Origin: Synechococcus sp. M16CYN
GTDB taxonomy: Bacteria; Cyanobacteriota; Cyanobacteriia; PCC-6307; Cyanobiaceae
Direction: 5' to 3'
Length of the DNA: 64,000 nucleotides
Assembly (NCBI RefSeq): GCF_040371545.1
Contig: NZ_AP029048.1
Span: 1,364,001 to 1,428,000 of the forward strand
Of the stretch, positions 19,460-29,091 are shown piece after piece. The notes beneath the pieces were generated by a model. That model saw nothing but the letters and a program-made list of their open reading frames with translations. It was not told the DNA's origin and ran no database searches. The position numbers were made by a program, and so were the translations under genes. Positions within the stretch are counted from its first letter, which is position 1. Each line of letters starts with the position of its first letter.

Positions 19460-20089
19460 ATGATCGGCTGGCTGCAAGGACGGCACGTGAAGTGCTGGAC
19501 TCAAGGAAATCGCAGTGGAGTGCTACTTGTCTGCTCAGGGGTCGGCTACGAGGTACAAGTGACTTCACGCTATCTACAGCATCTTCAGCTTGGCAACGAA
19601 CTAACCCTCTGGATCCACCAAGTGCAGCGAGAAGGCGTCAGTAGCCTTTTCGGATTTCCATATAGCCAAGAACGAGATCTGTTCCGTTTACTGATCGGCG
19701 TCAGCGGCGTGGGCCCACAAGCTGGTTTAGCGCTACTCCATGAATGCAAGCCGCAGGAACTGATCGAAGCCATCAGCAGTGGTGACCTTAAACGGCTTTG
19801 TCAGGCGCAAGGAATCGGCAAGCGTACAGCTGAACGGCTGGCCGTCGACCTGCGCGCACCTATCGAAGCTTTCGGTGGAATCGAATCAGATCAGTCAATT
19901 ATGGAGCGCTTACCCGAAGTCAAGGGCGATCTAAAGCTGATTCTAGTCGGTCTAGGCTACAACGAGCCCGAAATCTATCGGGCCGTGCAAGCCGTTGCCG
20001 ACGGAGCCAGCGGTTCTCCGCCTTCTGGTGATGATCAAGATGGATGGTTGCGAGGTTGCCTTCAGTGGCTAAGTAGTGAATCCATTTGA
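19460..20089 (+). CDS. ruvA: Holliday junction branch migration protein RuvA
   Basis: 209 residues: the N-terminal OB domain ([24 protein letters not shown]), paired helix-hairpin-helix motifs ([16 protein letters not shown] at about 77 and [19 protein letters not shown] at about 113), and the C-terminal RuvB-binding domain ([17 protein letters not shown]). It tetramerises on Holliday junctions and loads RuvB. It leads a short plus-strand run with rpsO and PAM68. Confidence 0.95.
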   Translation: MIGWLQGRHVKCWTQGNRSGVLLVCSGVGYEVQVTSRYLQHLQLGNELTLWIHQVQREGVSSLFGFPYSQERDLFRLLIGVSGVGPQAGLALLHECKPQELIEAISSGDLKRLCQAQGIGKRTAERLAVDLRAPIEAFGGIESDQSIMERLPEVKGDLKLILVGLGYNEPEIYRAVQAVADGASGSPPSGDDQDGWLRGCLQWLSSESI

Positions 20090-20167
20090 TTTAGTTGAGA
20101 CTATTCAACAAAGGAGCAACGTATCGGTAAGATGATTACCTGCGCTGGCAGGACCGCCCCCTCACGC

Positions 20168-20437
20168 ATGTCGCTTGATACAACCCAAAAACAACAGCTG
20201 ATTAATAACCACCAGACCCACGGCACCGATACCGGATCCGCAGAGGTTCAAGTGGCCATGTTAAGCGAGCGCATTAATCGCCTCAGCAGCCATCTCCAGA
20301 GCAACATCCATGACTTCTCATCCCGACAAGGACTGCTAAAGATGATTGGACGTCGTAAGCGGCTGTTAAGCTACATGCGCAGTAAAAGCAAGCAACGCTA
20401 CAACGAAACCATCTCCAAGTTGGGCATCCGTGGTTGA
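20168..20437 (+). CDS. rpsO: 30S ribosomal protein S15
   Basis: 89 residues, the standard S15 length, with [20 protein letters not shown], the LSSHLQ motif and [17 protein letters not shown]15 binds the central domain of 16S rRNA early in assembly. The frame extends 12 codons upstream, but the ATG at 20168 gives the family's [12 protein letters not shown] start. It is followed directly by the PAM68 gene. Confidence 0.96.
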   Translation: MSLDTTQKQQLINNHQTHGTDTGSAEVQVAMLSERINRLSSHLQSNIHDFSSRQGLLKMIGRRKRLLSYMRSKSKQRYNETISKLGIRG

Positions 20438-20448
20438 TTAGGTCTATT

Positions 20449-20850
20449 ATGACTGAGCAGCGCAGCCCACTGCCTTTCGAGCCCAAGGGCTCAGGGAAAT
20501 CGGCAGGGATTCCTGTTGGTGCCCGGCAAGAAGCTATACCTCGTTATGTGGCTAATCGGATGGCCCGCCGTATAGCCGTGTTCACTGGACTCCCCTCCGT
20601 TGCGGGCATGGGGGTTTTCATAGCTAGTTATTTCATGGTCACAAAAAATATTGCCAACATCCCACCTAGCGCAACCTTGGTCAGTTCTGGGTTCTTTTTC
20701 ATTCTTGGCCTTGTCGGTTTAAGTGTAGGTTTGCTGACAGCCAGCTGGGAAAAAGAACCTGGGTCTTTGTTAGGATTTGAGAATTTCAAACCAAATTTAC
20801 AACGGATACGTCAATCAGTTCGTGCACAGAAGCAGCTAGATCAAAAGTAA
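20449..20850 (+). CDS. PAM68-like photosystem II assembly protein
   Basis: About 133 residues of the PAM68/DUF3464 family: a soluble head (LPFEPKGSGKSAG, IPRYVANRMARRIA), two membrane helices (about 45-67 and 80-103) and the C-terminal TASWEKEPGSLLGFENF motif typical of the family. PAM68 proteins help early photosystem II assembly. The frame could begin at a TTG inside the rpsO stop, but ATG at 20449 is more likely. The terminator at 20885 probably ends this transcript. Confidence 0.85.
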   Translation: MTEQRSPLPFEPKGSGKSAGIPVGARQEAIPRYVANRMARRIAVFTGLPSVAGMGVFIASYFMVTKNIANIPPSATLVSSGFFFILGLVGLSVGLLTASWEKEPGSLLGFENFKPNLQRIRQSVRAQKQLDQK

Positions 20851-20884
20851 ATTTAAGTTCAATTAAATAACTGTTCTAGGCGAG

Positions 20885-20924
20885 GTTTACTGTATGCTTA
20901 ACAGCAAACGGTAAACAGTTTTTA
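20885..20924 (+). terminator. Terminator after PAM68
   Basis: GTTTACTGT (20885-20893) pairs with ACGGTAAAC (20908-20916) in a 9-bp stem with one G-T pair and a 14-base loop, followed by AGTTTTTAT. It lies between the convergent PAM68 and dnaE genes. Confidence 0.6.
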
Positions 20925-20951
20925 TAAGTTATATTTTAATTTGTTTCCTTA

Positions 20952-23900
20952 TTATCCCAGCACTAAACGCTCGCTACACCGTGCTGAGAAAGATTGATCA
21001 TTTAACGCTTGAATAGCCTCAATTGGATCCCGAACACAAAATTGGGCGCCAAAGCGAACGTAGCGCACCATATCGCCGAGACGAATCTCTGCAATGACAG
21101 GGACCTTGACACCGAGTTCATCTTGCCTAGGGCGATACTGAGCTAGGCATTGGCGCAATTTGTGTTGCACAACAATATCATTGGCCTGACCGAAAGGAAG
21201 TTGCACAAGGAGCAATGTTAAATTATCGATAGCACGGCAATCGTCAACAATTAGTTGAACCCGTTCGTCGCGTCGATCAACGCCTGCCCAAACCAATAAG
21301 CGTGTCTCCTCTATGAGATGGTCTGTTAATCGTGCGTAAGTTTTCGGGAAGACTACCGCTTCGCAGCTGCCGGTGAGGTCTTCAAGCCGAATAACTGCCA
21401 TCCGATCGCCTTTTCGTGTAGTTACCTGACGCAATTCAGTAACCAACACAATCGCACTGACCTTACTTTTATCTGGTTGTTCTTCCAAGGAGCCTAAGTC
21501 GATTGGAGCTAACAGGCGAGAGGAGGAAGTCAGTTGCTTGAGTGGGTGATCTGACAGATAAAAGCCAACAAAATCTTTCTCCAGCTGCAGTTTTTCCGAG
21601 GGTGAGTAGTCTGAAACTGGCGCTGCTTTTGGAGCTACGCTGGGGCTGCTAGGACAATCAGCCCCGCCAAGGGTCGTTGACACCAAATCGAAGAGATTGC
21701 CCTGACCGCTACCGCGGTCCCTTGCTCGCGAGGAAGCCCAATCCAAAATTGGATCGAGATCAGCTATCAACTGTGCTCTGTTGAGATTACCGTCTATAGC
21801 ATCCATTGCGCCACAGTGTATTAGAGACTCTAAACCGCGACGGTTCAGCACCGTTGATGGAATACGATCACACAAATCTGCCAGTGACTGAAACGGTCCA
21901 TCACTCTCGCGAGAAGCGATTAACTGACAAATGGCTCCATCGCCCAGATTTCGAACGGCAGACAAACCAAACAGGATGCGATCACCATTGGGGGTGAAGT
22001 CAGTAAGAGAAGTATTTAATTCTGGGGGCATCACCTCAATCCCCATGGCGTTACAGTTAGAGATGTAGCGTTGTACTTTGTCGGTCGCGCCAGCGTTAAC
22101 TGTAAGAAGAGCCGCCATGTAGGCCACCGGGTGGTGAGCTTTGAGATAGGCGGTCTGATAAGTTACCGTGCCGTATGCAGTAGAGTGGCTTTTGTTGAAA
22201 CAGTATTCGGCAAATAACACCATTTGATCAAATAGTTCGTTAGCAACTTTTTCATTGACGCCCCGCGCACTAGCACCCTCGACAAAAACATCATGATGCT
22301 TTTGCATCTCCGACACTTTCTTCTTGCCCATGGCTCGTCGTAGTAGGTCGGCCTGTCCGAGAGAATAACCAGCCAGATCTTGCGCGATTCGCATAATCTG
22401 CTCTTGGTAAACCATAATCCCATGGGTCTCACTTAAGATCGGCTCAAGGATCGCATGAGTGAAATCGACTGCCTCGCGTCCGTGCTTGCGGTTGATGAAC
22501 TTCGGAACTAGTCCGGCGTCCAGTGGACCTGGCCGATAAAGAGCCAAAATCGATGAGATGTCTTCTAGAGAGGAGGGCTTAAGGTCTCTTACAATCTGGC
22601 GCATACCGCTCGATTCGAGCTGGAAAATTCCTTCTAGGTCGCCGCGAGTCAATAAAGCGAAGGTATCAACATCTTTGGATGGCAACTTGTCAAGATTAAT
22701 GCGAATACCGCTGCTCACCTCGACAAGTTCAAGAGCTTTATCAATCATGGTTAAATTCTTAAGACCGAGGAAATCCATCTTCAGCAGGCCCATTGACTCA
22801 ACATCTTCCATGAAGTATTGAGTAATAATCTGGCCGTCATTGTTGCGCTGAAGAGGTACAAGTTCACCTAGTGGATCTGCGGCAATCACAACACCAGCAG
22901 GATGTACACCGAAGGTCTTGTTGGTGCCTTCAATCCGCATAGCCATGTTAACCCAGCGCTTCGTTACAGGATCACCCCGATACTTTTCTCGAAACCTGGG
23001 GTTGGGTGAGTTATCGCCAATCATGGCCTCTAGCTTGGCCGGTTTGCCGCGCACCACCGGTATTAACTTAGCAAGTCGGTCGGCATCTCCGTAGGGGATG
23101 TCAAGAACGCGAGCTACATCTTTGAGAACTGCTTTCGATGTCATTCGGTTAAAAGTAATAATTTGGGCAACTTTGTCTTCGCCATAGCGCTCGGTAACGT
23201 AATCGATCACCTCACTACGGCGCTCGATACAAAAGTCGGTGTCGATGTCAGGCATCGATTTCCGTTCTGGATTCAGGAACCGTTCAAAAAGTAAGCCGTT
23301 GCTCACTGGGTCGATATTAGTGATACCAAGGGTGTAAGCCACCAAAGAGCCGGCGGCAGAGCCTCGACCAGGACCAACTGGAATGCTCTGTTCTCGAGCA
23401 AAGCGGATGTAATCCCACACCACAAGAAAATAGGCGGAGAAGCCCATCTGCTCTATGATCTCGAGTTCATGGGCTATACGCTCTGCATATTTCCTGGCAA
23501 TTGGATCGTTATTCTTAATTTTTAGACGGTCACGCAATCCCTGTTGGGTGACCTCGCGAAGATAGGTGATGGCCGTATGACCCTCCGGAATAGGAAATTG
23601 AGGCATTTGACACCTACCCAAGATGTCGTAGTCCTCCACCTTTTCAGCGACCTTTGCAGTATTGGTAATGGCTTGCTGAACAACAGCAGGATCGAGGTGA
23701 TCCGCAAATAGACGGCCCATCTCTTCTTCGGTCTTAATGTATTCCGTGCCGGTGTAGCGAAGCCGTTTCTCGTCGCCAATTAATTTCCCTGTGAGTACGC
23801 AGAGAAGAGCGTCATGTGATTCTACGTCATGTTTACTCAGATAATGAGCATCATTAGTGGCTATCAGATTGATACCTAGTTCGTGGGCGATCTTGACGAT

Positions 23901-24473
23901 TTCTATGTTGATGATTCGATCTTCAGAGGAACCATGATCCATAATCTCTAAGTAGAAGTCTTCGCCAAATAAATTCTGGTACCACCGGGCCACGTCTCTG
24001 GCCACCCCAGGGAAACCTCGCAGAATCGCCTGAGGGATCTCCCCACCAAGACAGGCTGTAGCGACGATGAGGCCTTCGCTGTGTTGCTCCAATAAGTCTT
24101 TATCAATGCACGCTCGTGAAAAAATGCCACGACCCCGCATGCCACGCAGATGAGCAATACTGGTGAGTTTCACCAGATTGCGATAGCCCACAGTATTTTT
24201 TGCCAACACAACGAGATGATACCGTTTCTCTTTTTTAGGTTGAGGGTCATCGATTGACCCGTTGATGATATACATCTCATTGCCAATAATTGGTTTGAGA
24301 TTGTTTCTTCTGCAGAGTTTGAGCAGCTCAATTGCGCCATACATGACACCGTGATCGGTGAGAGCAATCGCTGGCATCCCCAGCTCTTTCGCTCGCTCCA
24401 CCATTGCGGGCAGTTGCGACGCCCCGTCAAGAAGACTATAGTCGCTGTGGTTATGAAGTGGGACGAATACCAT
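20952..24473 (-). CDS. dnaE: DNA polymerase III alpha subunit
   Basis: 1173 residues, normal for bacterial DnaE. The PHP domain opens with FVPLHNHSDYSLLDGASQLP. The catalytic palm carries PDIDTDFC (about residue 405) and SVPVGPGRGSAAGSLVAY-type motifs. Helix-hairpin-helix and the C-terminal OB fold (AIVLVTELRQVTTRKGDRM) follow. It is the replicative polymerase. No intein or split is visible. It is the last gene of the minus-strand run beginning near trpD. Confidence 0.97.
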   Translation of the reverse strand: MVFVPLHNHSDYSLLDGASQLPAMVERAKELGMPAIALTDHGVMYGAIELLKLCRRNNLKPIIGNEMYIINGSIDDPQPKKEKRYHLVVLAKNTVGYRNLVKLTSIAHLRGMRGRGIFSRACIDKDLLEQHSEGLIVATACLGGEIPQAILRGFPGVARDVARWYQNLFGEDFYLEIMDHGSSEDRIINIEIVKIAHELGINLIATNDAHYLSKHDVESHDALLCVLTGKLIGDEKRLRYTGTEYIKTEEEMGRLFADHLDPAVVQQAITNTAKVAEKVEDYDILGRCQMPQFPIPEGHTAITYLREVTQQGLRDRLKIKNNDPIARKYAERIAHELEIIEQMGFSAYFLVVWDYIRFAREQSIPVGPGRGSAAGSLVAYTLGITNIDPVSNGLLFERFLNPERKSMPDIDTDFCIERRSEVIDYVTERYGEDKVAQIITFNRMTSKAVLKDVARVLDIPYGDADRLAKLIPVVRGKPAKLEAMIGDNSPNPRFREKYRGDPVTKRWVNMAMRIEGTNKTFGVHPAGVVIAADPLGELVPLQRNNDGQIITQYFMEDVESMGLLKMDFLGLKNLTMIDKALELVEVSSGIRINLDKLPSKDVDTFALLTRGDLEGIFQLESSGMRQIVRDLKPSSLEDISSILALYRPGPLDAGLVPKFINRKHGREAVDFTHAILEPILSETHGIMVYQEQIMRIAQDLAGYSLGQADLLRRAMGKKKVSEMQKHHDVFVEGASARGVNEKVANELFDQMVLFAEYCFNKSHSTAYGTVTYQTAYLKAHHPVAYMAALLTVNAGATDKVQRYISNCNAMGIEVMPPELNTSLTDFTPNGDRILFGLSAVRNLGDGAICQLIASRESDGPFQSLADLCDRIPSTVLNRRGLESLIHCGAMDAIDGNLNRAQLIADLDPILDWASSRARDRGSGQGNLFDLVSTTLGGADCPSSPSVAPKAAPVSDYSPSEKLQLEKDFVGFYLSDHPLKQLTSSSRLLAPIDLGSLEEQPDKSKVSAIVLVTELRQVTTRKGDRMAVIRLEDLTGSCEAVVFPKTYARLTDHLIEETRLLVWAGVDRRDERVQLIVDDCRAIDNLTLLLVQLPFGQANDIVVQHKLRQCLAQYRPRQDELGVKVPVIAEIRLGDMVRYVRFGAQFCVRDPIEAIQALNDQSFSARCSERLVLG

Positions 24474-24545
24474 GCCCTCACCTTAGGGCTTTACCTGAAA
24501 ATAAAAGGCATCTTCAAGATGTCAATATCTAACACATAACGGAGA

Positions 24546-26021
24546 TTAGGGTACCAGAGGTGAGAAAGGACGCTTGGAAAAGACGTCAGCAGCCTGCTCG
24601 TATTGGTAGGCCACTTGCAGCAAACGAGCTTCTTTCAGCACATCGCCAATCAGCTGTAAACCGATTGGAAGACCTGTCTGACTAAATCCGCAGGGGACAC
24701 TAATCGCTGGTAGGCCAGCGAGGCTAACTGGAATCGTTAACAAATCAGCTAAATACATTGCTAAGGGATTGTCTTTGCAGGCTCCAGCTTTGAAGGCAGT
24801 GGAGGGTGCTGTAGGTGTGAGCAATACGTCCGCTGATTTAAACGCATTGTAGAAATCACGACGGATTAGGGTGCGCACTTGCTGAGCCTTCTTGTAGTAA
24901 GCGTCGACATATCCGGCAGAGAGAGCATATGTTCCGATCAGAATGCGCCGCTGCACCTCTTCACCAAAGCCCTCCGCCCGACTACTAGCCGTCATGGTAA
25001 CCAAACTCTCAACATTCTTGGCACGAAATCCATACTTGACCCCGTCGTAACGAGCTAAATTGGCAGATGCCTCAGAAGGGGCGATCACGTAGTAAGTAGC
25101 GATACCGTCGTTGAAGTGCGGACAGCTCACCTCAACCAACTCAGCTCCAAGAACCCCAAGCTGGGCTACGGCTGCCTGTACAGAGACCCTGACTTCGCTT
25201 TCTAGTCCCTCGGCGTCAAAACACTCCTTAATTATGCCCACCTTCAATCCTTTTATTGGTCGATCAAGACCGGCGGTGAAATCAGGAACATCAACGTTAA
25301 GACAAGTGGAATCATGTGGATCTGGCCCAGCGATTACCTGCAAAAGCTCGGCTACGTCGGCTACGTTGGCTGCAAATGGACCCACTTGATCAAGCGAGCT
25401 GGCAAATGCCACCAACCCCCAACGACTCACACGCCCATAGGTAGGTTTCAAACCAACAACACCACAGAAAGACGCTGGCTGACGGATTGATCCACCTGTA
25501 TCGGATCCCAGAGAAGCGATGCAGCTGCCCGAGGATACCGCCGCCGCGCTCCCACCAGAACTACCACCGGGGACGTAGTCAGTATTCCAGGGATTGCGCG
25601 TGGCCCCAAACGCTGAGGTTTCGGTAGAGCTGCCCATAGCAAATTCGTCTAGGTTGGTTTTACCAACCAAAACGCCCCCGGCTTTCCAAAGCCGTTTTGT
25701 GGCAGTGGACTCATAAGGAGGAACAAAATGCTCGAGCATGCGGCTGGAGCATGTAGTTCGAATCCCACGGGTACAGAGGTTATCTTTAACGGCCAACGGT
25801 AGACCAGCTAGAGGTCCAAGAGGCTCGCCGTTAACCCGAGCCGTGTCGACGCGATCAGCATCTGCACGGGCTCGATCAATAGTTACCTCATTATAAACAT
25901 TGAGCAAAGGTTCAGCTACTTCGAGCCTGTCTATGTGCTGATCAACAAGTTCACGGGAAGAAACTTCGCCTTTCTGTAGTTGTTGACGCCACTCACTGAT
26001 TGTCATGGGTTTGCGAGCCAT
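24546..26021 (-). CDS. gatA: Glutamyl-tRNA(Gln) amidotransferase subunit A
   Basis: 491 residues of the amidase-signature family. The catalytic Lys-Ser-Ser triad is visible: Lys in [10 protein letters not shown] (about 80), the glycine/serine-rich [15 protein letters not shown] (about 152-166) and [14 protein letters not shown] (about 172). GatCAB converts Glu-tRNA(Gln) to Gln-tRNA(Gln), needed in cyanobacteria. Located about 70 bp upstream of dnaE on the same strand. Confidence 0.96.
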   Translation of the reverse strand: MARKPMTISEWRQQLQKGEVSSRELVDQHIDRLEVAEPLLNVYNEVTIDRARADADRVDTARVNGEPLGPLAGLPLAVKDNLCTRGIRTTCSSRMLEHFVPPYESTATKRLWKAGGVLVGKTNLDEFAMGSSTETSAFGATRNPWNTDYVPGGSSGGSAAAVSSGSCIASLGSDTGGSIRQPASFCGVVGLKPTYGRVSRWGLVAFASSLDQVGPFAANVADVAELLQVIAGPDPHDSTCLNVDVPDFTAGLDRPIKGLKVGIIKECFDAEGLESEVRVSVQAAVAQLGVLGAELVEVSCPHFNDGIATYYVIAPSEASANLARYDGVKYGFRAKNVESLVTMTASSRAEGFGEEVQRRILIGTYALSAGYVDAYYKKAQQVRTLIRRDFYNAFKSADVLLTPTAPSTAFKAGACKDNPLAMYLADLLTIPVSLAGLPAISVPCGFSQTGLPIGLQLIGDVLKEARLLQVAYQYEQAADVFSKRPFSPLVP

Positions 26022-26057
26022 TGCAGGAGCTGCATAAGCAAAGCTATCAGTGGTCTG

Positions 26058-26357
26058 TCACGCCTCAGTTGAGATGGTCAGCGGTTCTCCACGTCGGGTG
26101 CGAAGCAACGAATGACTAATGGATTGAGGATGCTCGGAGTTGATATCTTCAAGGAAAGTCGACAGTTGTGACTCGAGGCCGTTTTTTGTGATGAACGGAC
26201 CGAACCAGTAGGTAACGTCTGGACCGGAGGTCTGGATACGCGCCCACCAGGCAACACCGAGGCCGTTAGCTAGGCTTCGCAGTGGCCGGATCAGTGGGCT
26301 CATTGGGAAAATGATTAGTACACGCATTTTGGCCTGTGGAGAGACCAAATTGTTCAT
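26058..26357 (-). CDS. DUF1816 protein
   Basis: A 99-residue frame; the conserved part begins near residue 20: SPLIRPLRSLANGLGVAWWA, then DVTYWFGPFITKNGLESQL. The aromatic AWWARI...YWFGPF pattern is that of the cyanobacterial DUF1816 family, which resembles the CpcD phycobilisome linker domain. The true start may be the internal ATG (MSPLIRP) rather than 26357. The function is unproven. It lies between trmH and gatA. Confidence 0.7.
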   Translation of the reverse strand: MNNLVSPQAKMRVLIIFPMSPLIRPLRSLANGLGVAWWARIQTSGPDVTYWFGPFITKNGLESQLSTFLEDINSEHPQSISHSLLRTRRGEPLTISTEA

Positions 26358-26416
26358 CTCTCACCAGGGAGCCGCTTGACACTTCGGCCGAACCGGAAAT
26401 CAGTTTCAAGGTTTGC

Positions 26417-28249
26417 TTATGACAAATCAACAGCAACCCTGGATGTTGGACAGGTAGATTCCGCTTGTGGAGACCCTGTTTCAATCAGACCTGAAAATTC
26501 GGCTGATGGATTTGACACTATTGGTTCATTAATCCTTTGTGGTTCAGGATCCGAAAGCTCAGAGGTTATGTGATCGGAAACGAGCGGTTTTATGGACACG
26601 GTTTTTTGGGTCTTTATACGGGGTCGAACAATTGGAGGCGGGGGCGCTTGGCCGTGAACGTCTTTCATCCAATTACGACGAGCTACTTCGTATACACACA
26701 GAGCGGTGGCAACAGAAGCATTCAGGCTGGGAGTGATGCCACGCAGAGGAATCCTCACCAATTGATCACAATGGCGGCGTGTGAGCAGTGACAAACCCTG
26801 ATTCTCTGACCCAGTGACCAATACGAGAGGACCTTCCAAATTTACATCCATAAGAGTGATGTCTCCTTCAGCAACCAAGCCAATCACCCGATACCCTGAA
26901 CTCTTCAGCTTCTCCAGGGAGCGGTTGAGATTGACGACACGCGCCACGGGCAGATGCTCCATGGCTCCCGCCGCCACCTTGGCCGCTGAACCAGTGAGAC
27001 CAGCACTGCGACGCTGAGGTAGTACAAGACCATGGGCACCCATCGCCTCCGCGGAACGTACAACAGCACCAAGGTTATGGGGATCCGTTATGCCATCGAG
27101 AGCAAGTAACAAAGGGGGTTCACCGAGATCAGAGCAACTGTCGATAAGGATGTCGAGATTAAAAGTATCTGCAGCAGCAGTCTGCAAAGCAATGCCCTGG
27201 TGTACAGAGCCACTTGTGATTTGAGCGAGACGAGCCCAGGTAACCTCTTCGACCAGAACACCGGAAGCCTTGGCCTCACGCAACAGCTGTAGGAATTTCG
27301 AAGAACTTCGCATCTCCGGTGTACACCAGATCCTATGAATTGGTCTTCTTGACTCGAGAACAGCCTGTGATGCATGGCGACCCCAGATCAGGTCATCAGC
27401 AGGTGAAATAAATGCTTCAGCCTCAGGAGCTACTTCGGGACGCCGAAAACTAGGCTCCGTAAAGCCAAAAGGTTGGTGCTGAGAGGAGCGTTGCCGTTCA
27501 TCACCGAAGCGGCGCCGATCGGGATCGTATCTAGAGCGATCACGAAAATATTCCTGAGGCGGTAAATCAGGGCGGAGTCTATTTCGAAAGGAGGAACGCT
27601 CAAACTGTTCACCCCGGCGTTTATAAGACCGCCCCTCATCTTCTTCATTCCGCCCGTAAGACCGGAGGCTCTTGTTATCGCGCCGTCTCTGGGGGCGAGA
27701 TCCCTGATCTTCTCGCTGCCCATAGGACCAGGAGTCTCTGTTATTTCGGCGTTTATAAGACCGCCCCTCATCTTCTTCATTCCGCCCGTAAGACCGGAGG
27801 CTCTTGTTATCGCGCCGTCTCTGGGGGCGAGATCCCTGATCTTCTCGCTGCCCATAGGACCAGGAGTCTCTGTTATTTCGGCGTTTATAAGACCGCCCCT
27901 CATCTTCTTCATTCCGCCCGTAAGACCGGAGGCTCTTGTTATCGCGCCGTCTCTGGGGGCGATCACTTGGGGGGCCATTACTTGAGGAGCGATCGCCAAA
28001 ATAATGATCCTTCAAAAAGCGTCCACTCGATGAGCGGTTGCTGGAGGTGCCATGTTCTACCTGGTTCCTTCGAGGCCGCCTGTTATCGGAGTTCCTATCG
28101 GAAGACAGAGATTTCTTTTTATCAGAACTTCGGTTCAATGAGAGGCTACTGAATGATGAAGATCTGCCCGAAGGACGATCACTGCTGACACCTCCCTGAC
28201 GGCTATTGAGGGAGGCTTTATCAAAGCGACGTTCAGAATAAGAGCTCAT
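26417..28249 (-). CDS. TrmH/SpoU-family rRNA 2'-O-methyltransferase with repeat-rich N-terminus
   Basis: 610 residues. The SpoU domain occupies about 288-540: LIWGRHASQAVLESRRP (substrate-binding part), then LLALDGITDPHNLGAVVRSA, VTGSENQGLSLL and LRGITPSLNASVATALCVYE. This is the RlmB-like layout, methylating a ribose in 23S rRNA. Before it lies a roughly 280-residue extension very rich in Arg, Ser, Asp and Asn, with three tandem copies of a 44-residue unit (RPQRRRDNKSLRSYG, then GRSYKRR). A roughly 70-residue tail also follows. The extension is probably disordered and RNA-binding. The start overlaps the mini-RNase III stop (ATGA). Confidence 0.88.
   Translation of the reverse strand: MSSYSERRFDKASLNSRQGGVSSDRPSGRSSSFSSLSLNRSSDKKKSLSSDRNSDNRRPRRNQVEHGTSSNRSSSGRFLKDHYFGDRSSSNGPPSDRPQRRRDNKSLRSYGRNEEDEGRSYKRRNNRDSWSYGQREDQGSRPQRRRDNKSLRSYGRNEEDEGRSYKRRNNRDSWSYGQREDQGSRPQRRRDNKSLRSYGRNEEDEGRSYKRRGEQFERSSFRNRLRPDLPPQEYFRDRSRYDPDRRRFGDERQRSSQHQPFGFTEPSFRRPEVAPEAEAFISPADDLIWGRHASQAVLESRRPIHRIWCTPEMRSSSKFLQLLREAKASGVLVEEVTWARLAQITSGSVHQGIALQTAAADTFNLDILIDSCSDLGEPPLLLALDGITDPHNLGAVVRSAEAMGAHGLVLPQRRSAGLTGSAAKVAAGAMEHLPVARVVNLNRSLEKLKSSGYRVIGLVAEGDITLMDVNLEGPLVLVTGSENQGLSLLTRRHCDQLVRIPLRGITPSLNASVATALCVYEVARRNWMKDVHGQAPPPPIVRPRIKTQKTVSIKPLVSDHITSELSDPEPQRINEPIVSNPSAEFSGLIETGSPQAESTCPTSRVAVDLS
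27616..27962. repeat. 132-bp direct tandem repeat, 2.6 copies
   Basis: Copies begin at 27616, 27748 and 27880, each exactly 132 bp apart, the third ending about 27962. The copies look base-for-base identical where compared. The unit is a multiple of 3, so it adds 44 residues per copy to the TrmH extension without shifting frame. Recent duplication or active slippage is likely. Confidence 0.9.
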
Positions 28250-28677
28250 GGAGTTTGAGGCGGGGTTATAGAAATGGATTCGACCATCTCCAGTTGATCG
28301 AAGAGCTCAGCTAGTCGGACTGGATTGTTCAGAAACAGCCAGCCGACCATCGTTTCAAAGCCAGTGGCCCGCGCATAAACAGAGGCTTCAACCCGACGGG
28401 GACTCCGCCCAACGCTGTTCCGGCCCCGACGAACCAGATCCAACTCATTATCGTACAGCAAACCTTCCTTTTCCAGCCAAGCGAGGACAGCTGACTGGGC
28501 ATCTGCTCTGACATAGGCGACGACAGCTTTGTGCAGGGCATCTGCGCGGCCTGGACGAGATCCATGACGCAAACGTTGATGAAGCTCCCAAACCGCATCT
28601 CCAATCCAAGCAAGCTGTAGCGGACCAAGCTGATCAGCTCCCCCTCGAGGCGTCTGAGCACAAATCCAGTCACTCAA
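28246..28677 (-). CDS. mrnC: Mini-ribonuclease III
   Basis: 143 residues forming a stand-alone RNase III catalytic domain without a dsRNA-binding domain. LQLAWIGDAVWELHQRLRH holds the conserved acidic signature, and the second acidic cluster is NELDLVRRGRNS then ASVYARATGFETMVGWLFL. Mini-III matures 23S rRNA in Gram-positives, and cyanobacteria have homologues. It overlaps the STAS gene (TTGA) at its start and trmH (ATGA) at its end, forming a tight RNA-processing group with the rRNA methyltransferase. Confidence 0.88.
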   Translation of the reverse strand: MSDWICAQTPRGGADQLGPLQLAWIGDAVWELHQRLRHGSRPGRADALHKAVVAYVRADAQSAVLAWLEKEGLLYDNELDLVRRGRNSVGRSPRRVEASVYARATGFETMVGWLFLNNPVRLAELFDQLEMVESISITPPQTP

Positions 28678-29060
28678 GCCGCAAGCTTATTGAGAGCGGT
28701 CGGTAAATCATTAACCAGATGAAGAAAGTCCTCTAGGCGCACCAGCTTCACGGTTTGGGATACGCGCGTGTTGCCGACAAGATGAAAAGCACGTTTAACG
28801 TCGGTGCATTGCTTAGCAAGATGTACCAAGGCGCCCAGTCCGGAGGAATCTACAAAATCAATTTTGCTAAGATCCAGTACAGCAGGTAATTTGCTGGCCT
28901 TGAGTATACCGGTGACGTATTTCGAAAATTGCTTCTCGGAATAAGCATCCAACTGTCCTGTGAAATTGAGCACCAAGCATTGATCCTTTTGCTCGAACCC
29001 GCCTCGAAGTGAAACGGTTAATCGTTGAAGCTCGCTGATGGGATCAGGCCCCCCAGGCAT
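28674..29060 (-). CDS. STAS-domain anti-sigma factor antagonist
   Basis: 128 residues of the SpoIIAA/RsbV STAS fold: LVLNFTGQLDAYSEKQFSKY then LPAVLDLSKIDFVDSSGLGA. The serine pair in DSSGLG is the site phosphorylated by RsbW-like kinases in partner switching. It is the natural partner type for the RsbW-like ATPase at the left edge of the window, though the two genes are 28 kb apart. It overlaps mrnC by four bases. Confidence 0.85.
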   Translation of the reverse strand: MPGGPDPISELQRLTVSLRGGFEQKDQCLVLNFTGQLDAYSEKQFSKYVTGILKASKLPAVLDLSKIDFVDSSGLGALVHLAKQCTDVKRAFHLVGNTRVSQTVKLVRLEDFLHLVNDLPTALNKLAA

Positions 29061-29091
29061 TCGGTACGAAGTGTAGAGATGGTTTTAGCGG

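Noticed and set aside
27430-27999. A 189-codon minus-strand frame with perfect repeats
   Set aside because: It is the out-of-frame reading of the 132-bp tandem repeats inside the TrmH gene; the SpoU domain continues in the other frame.
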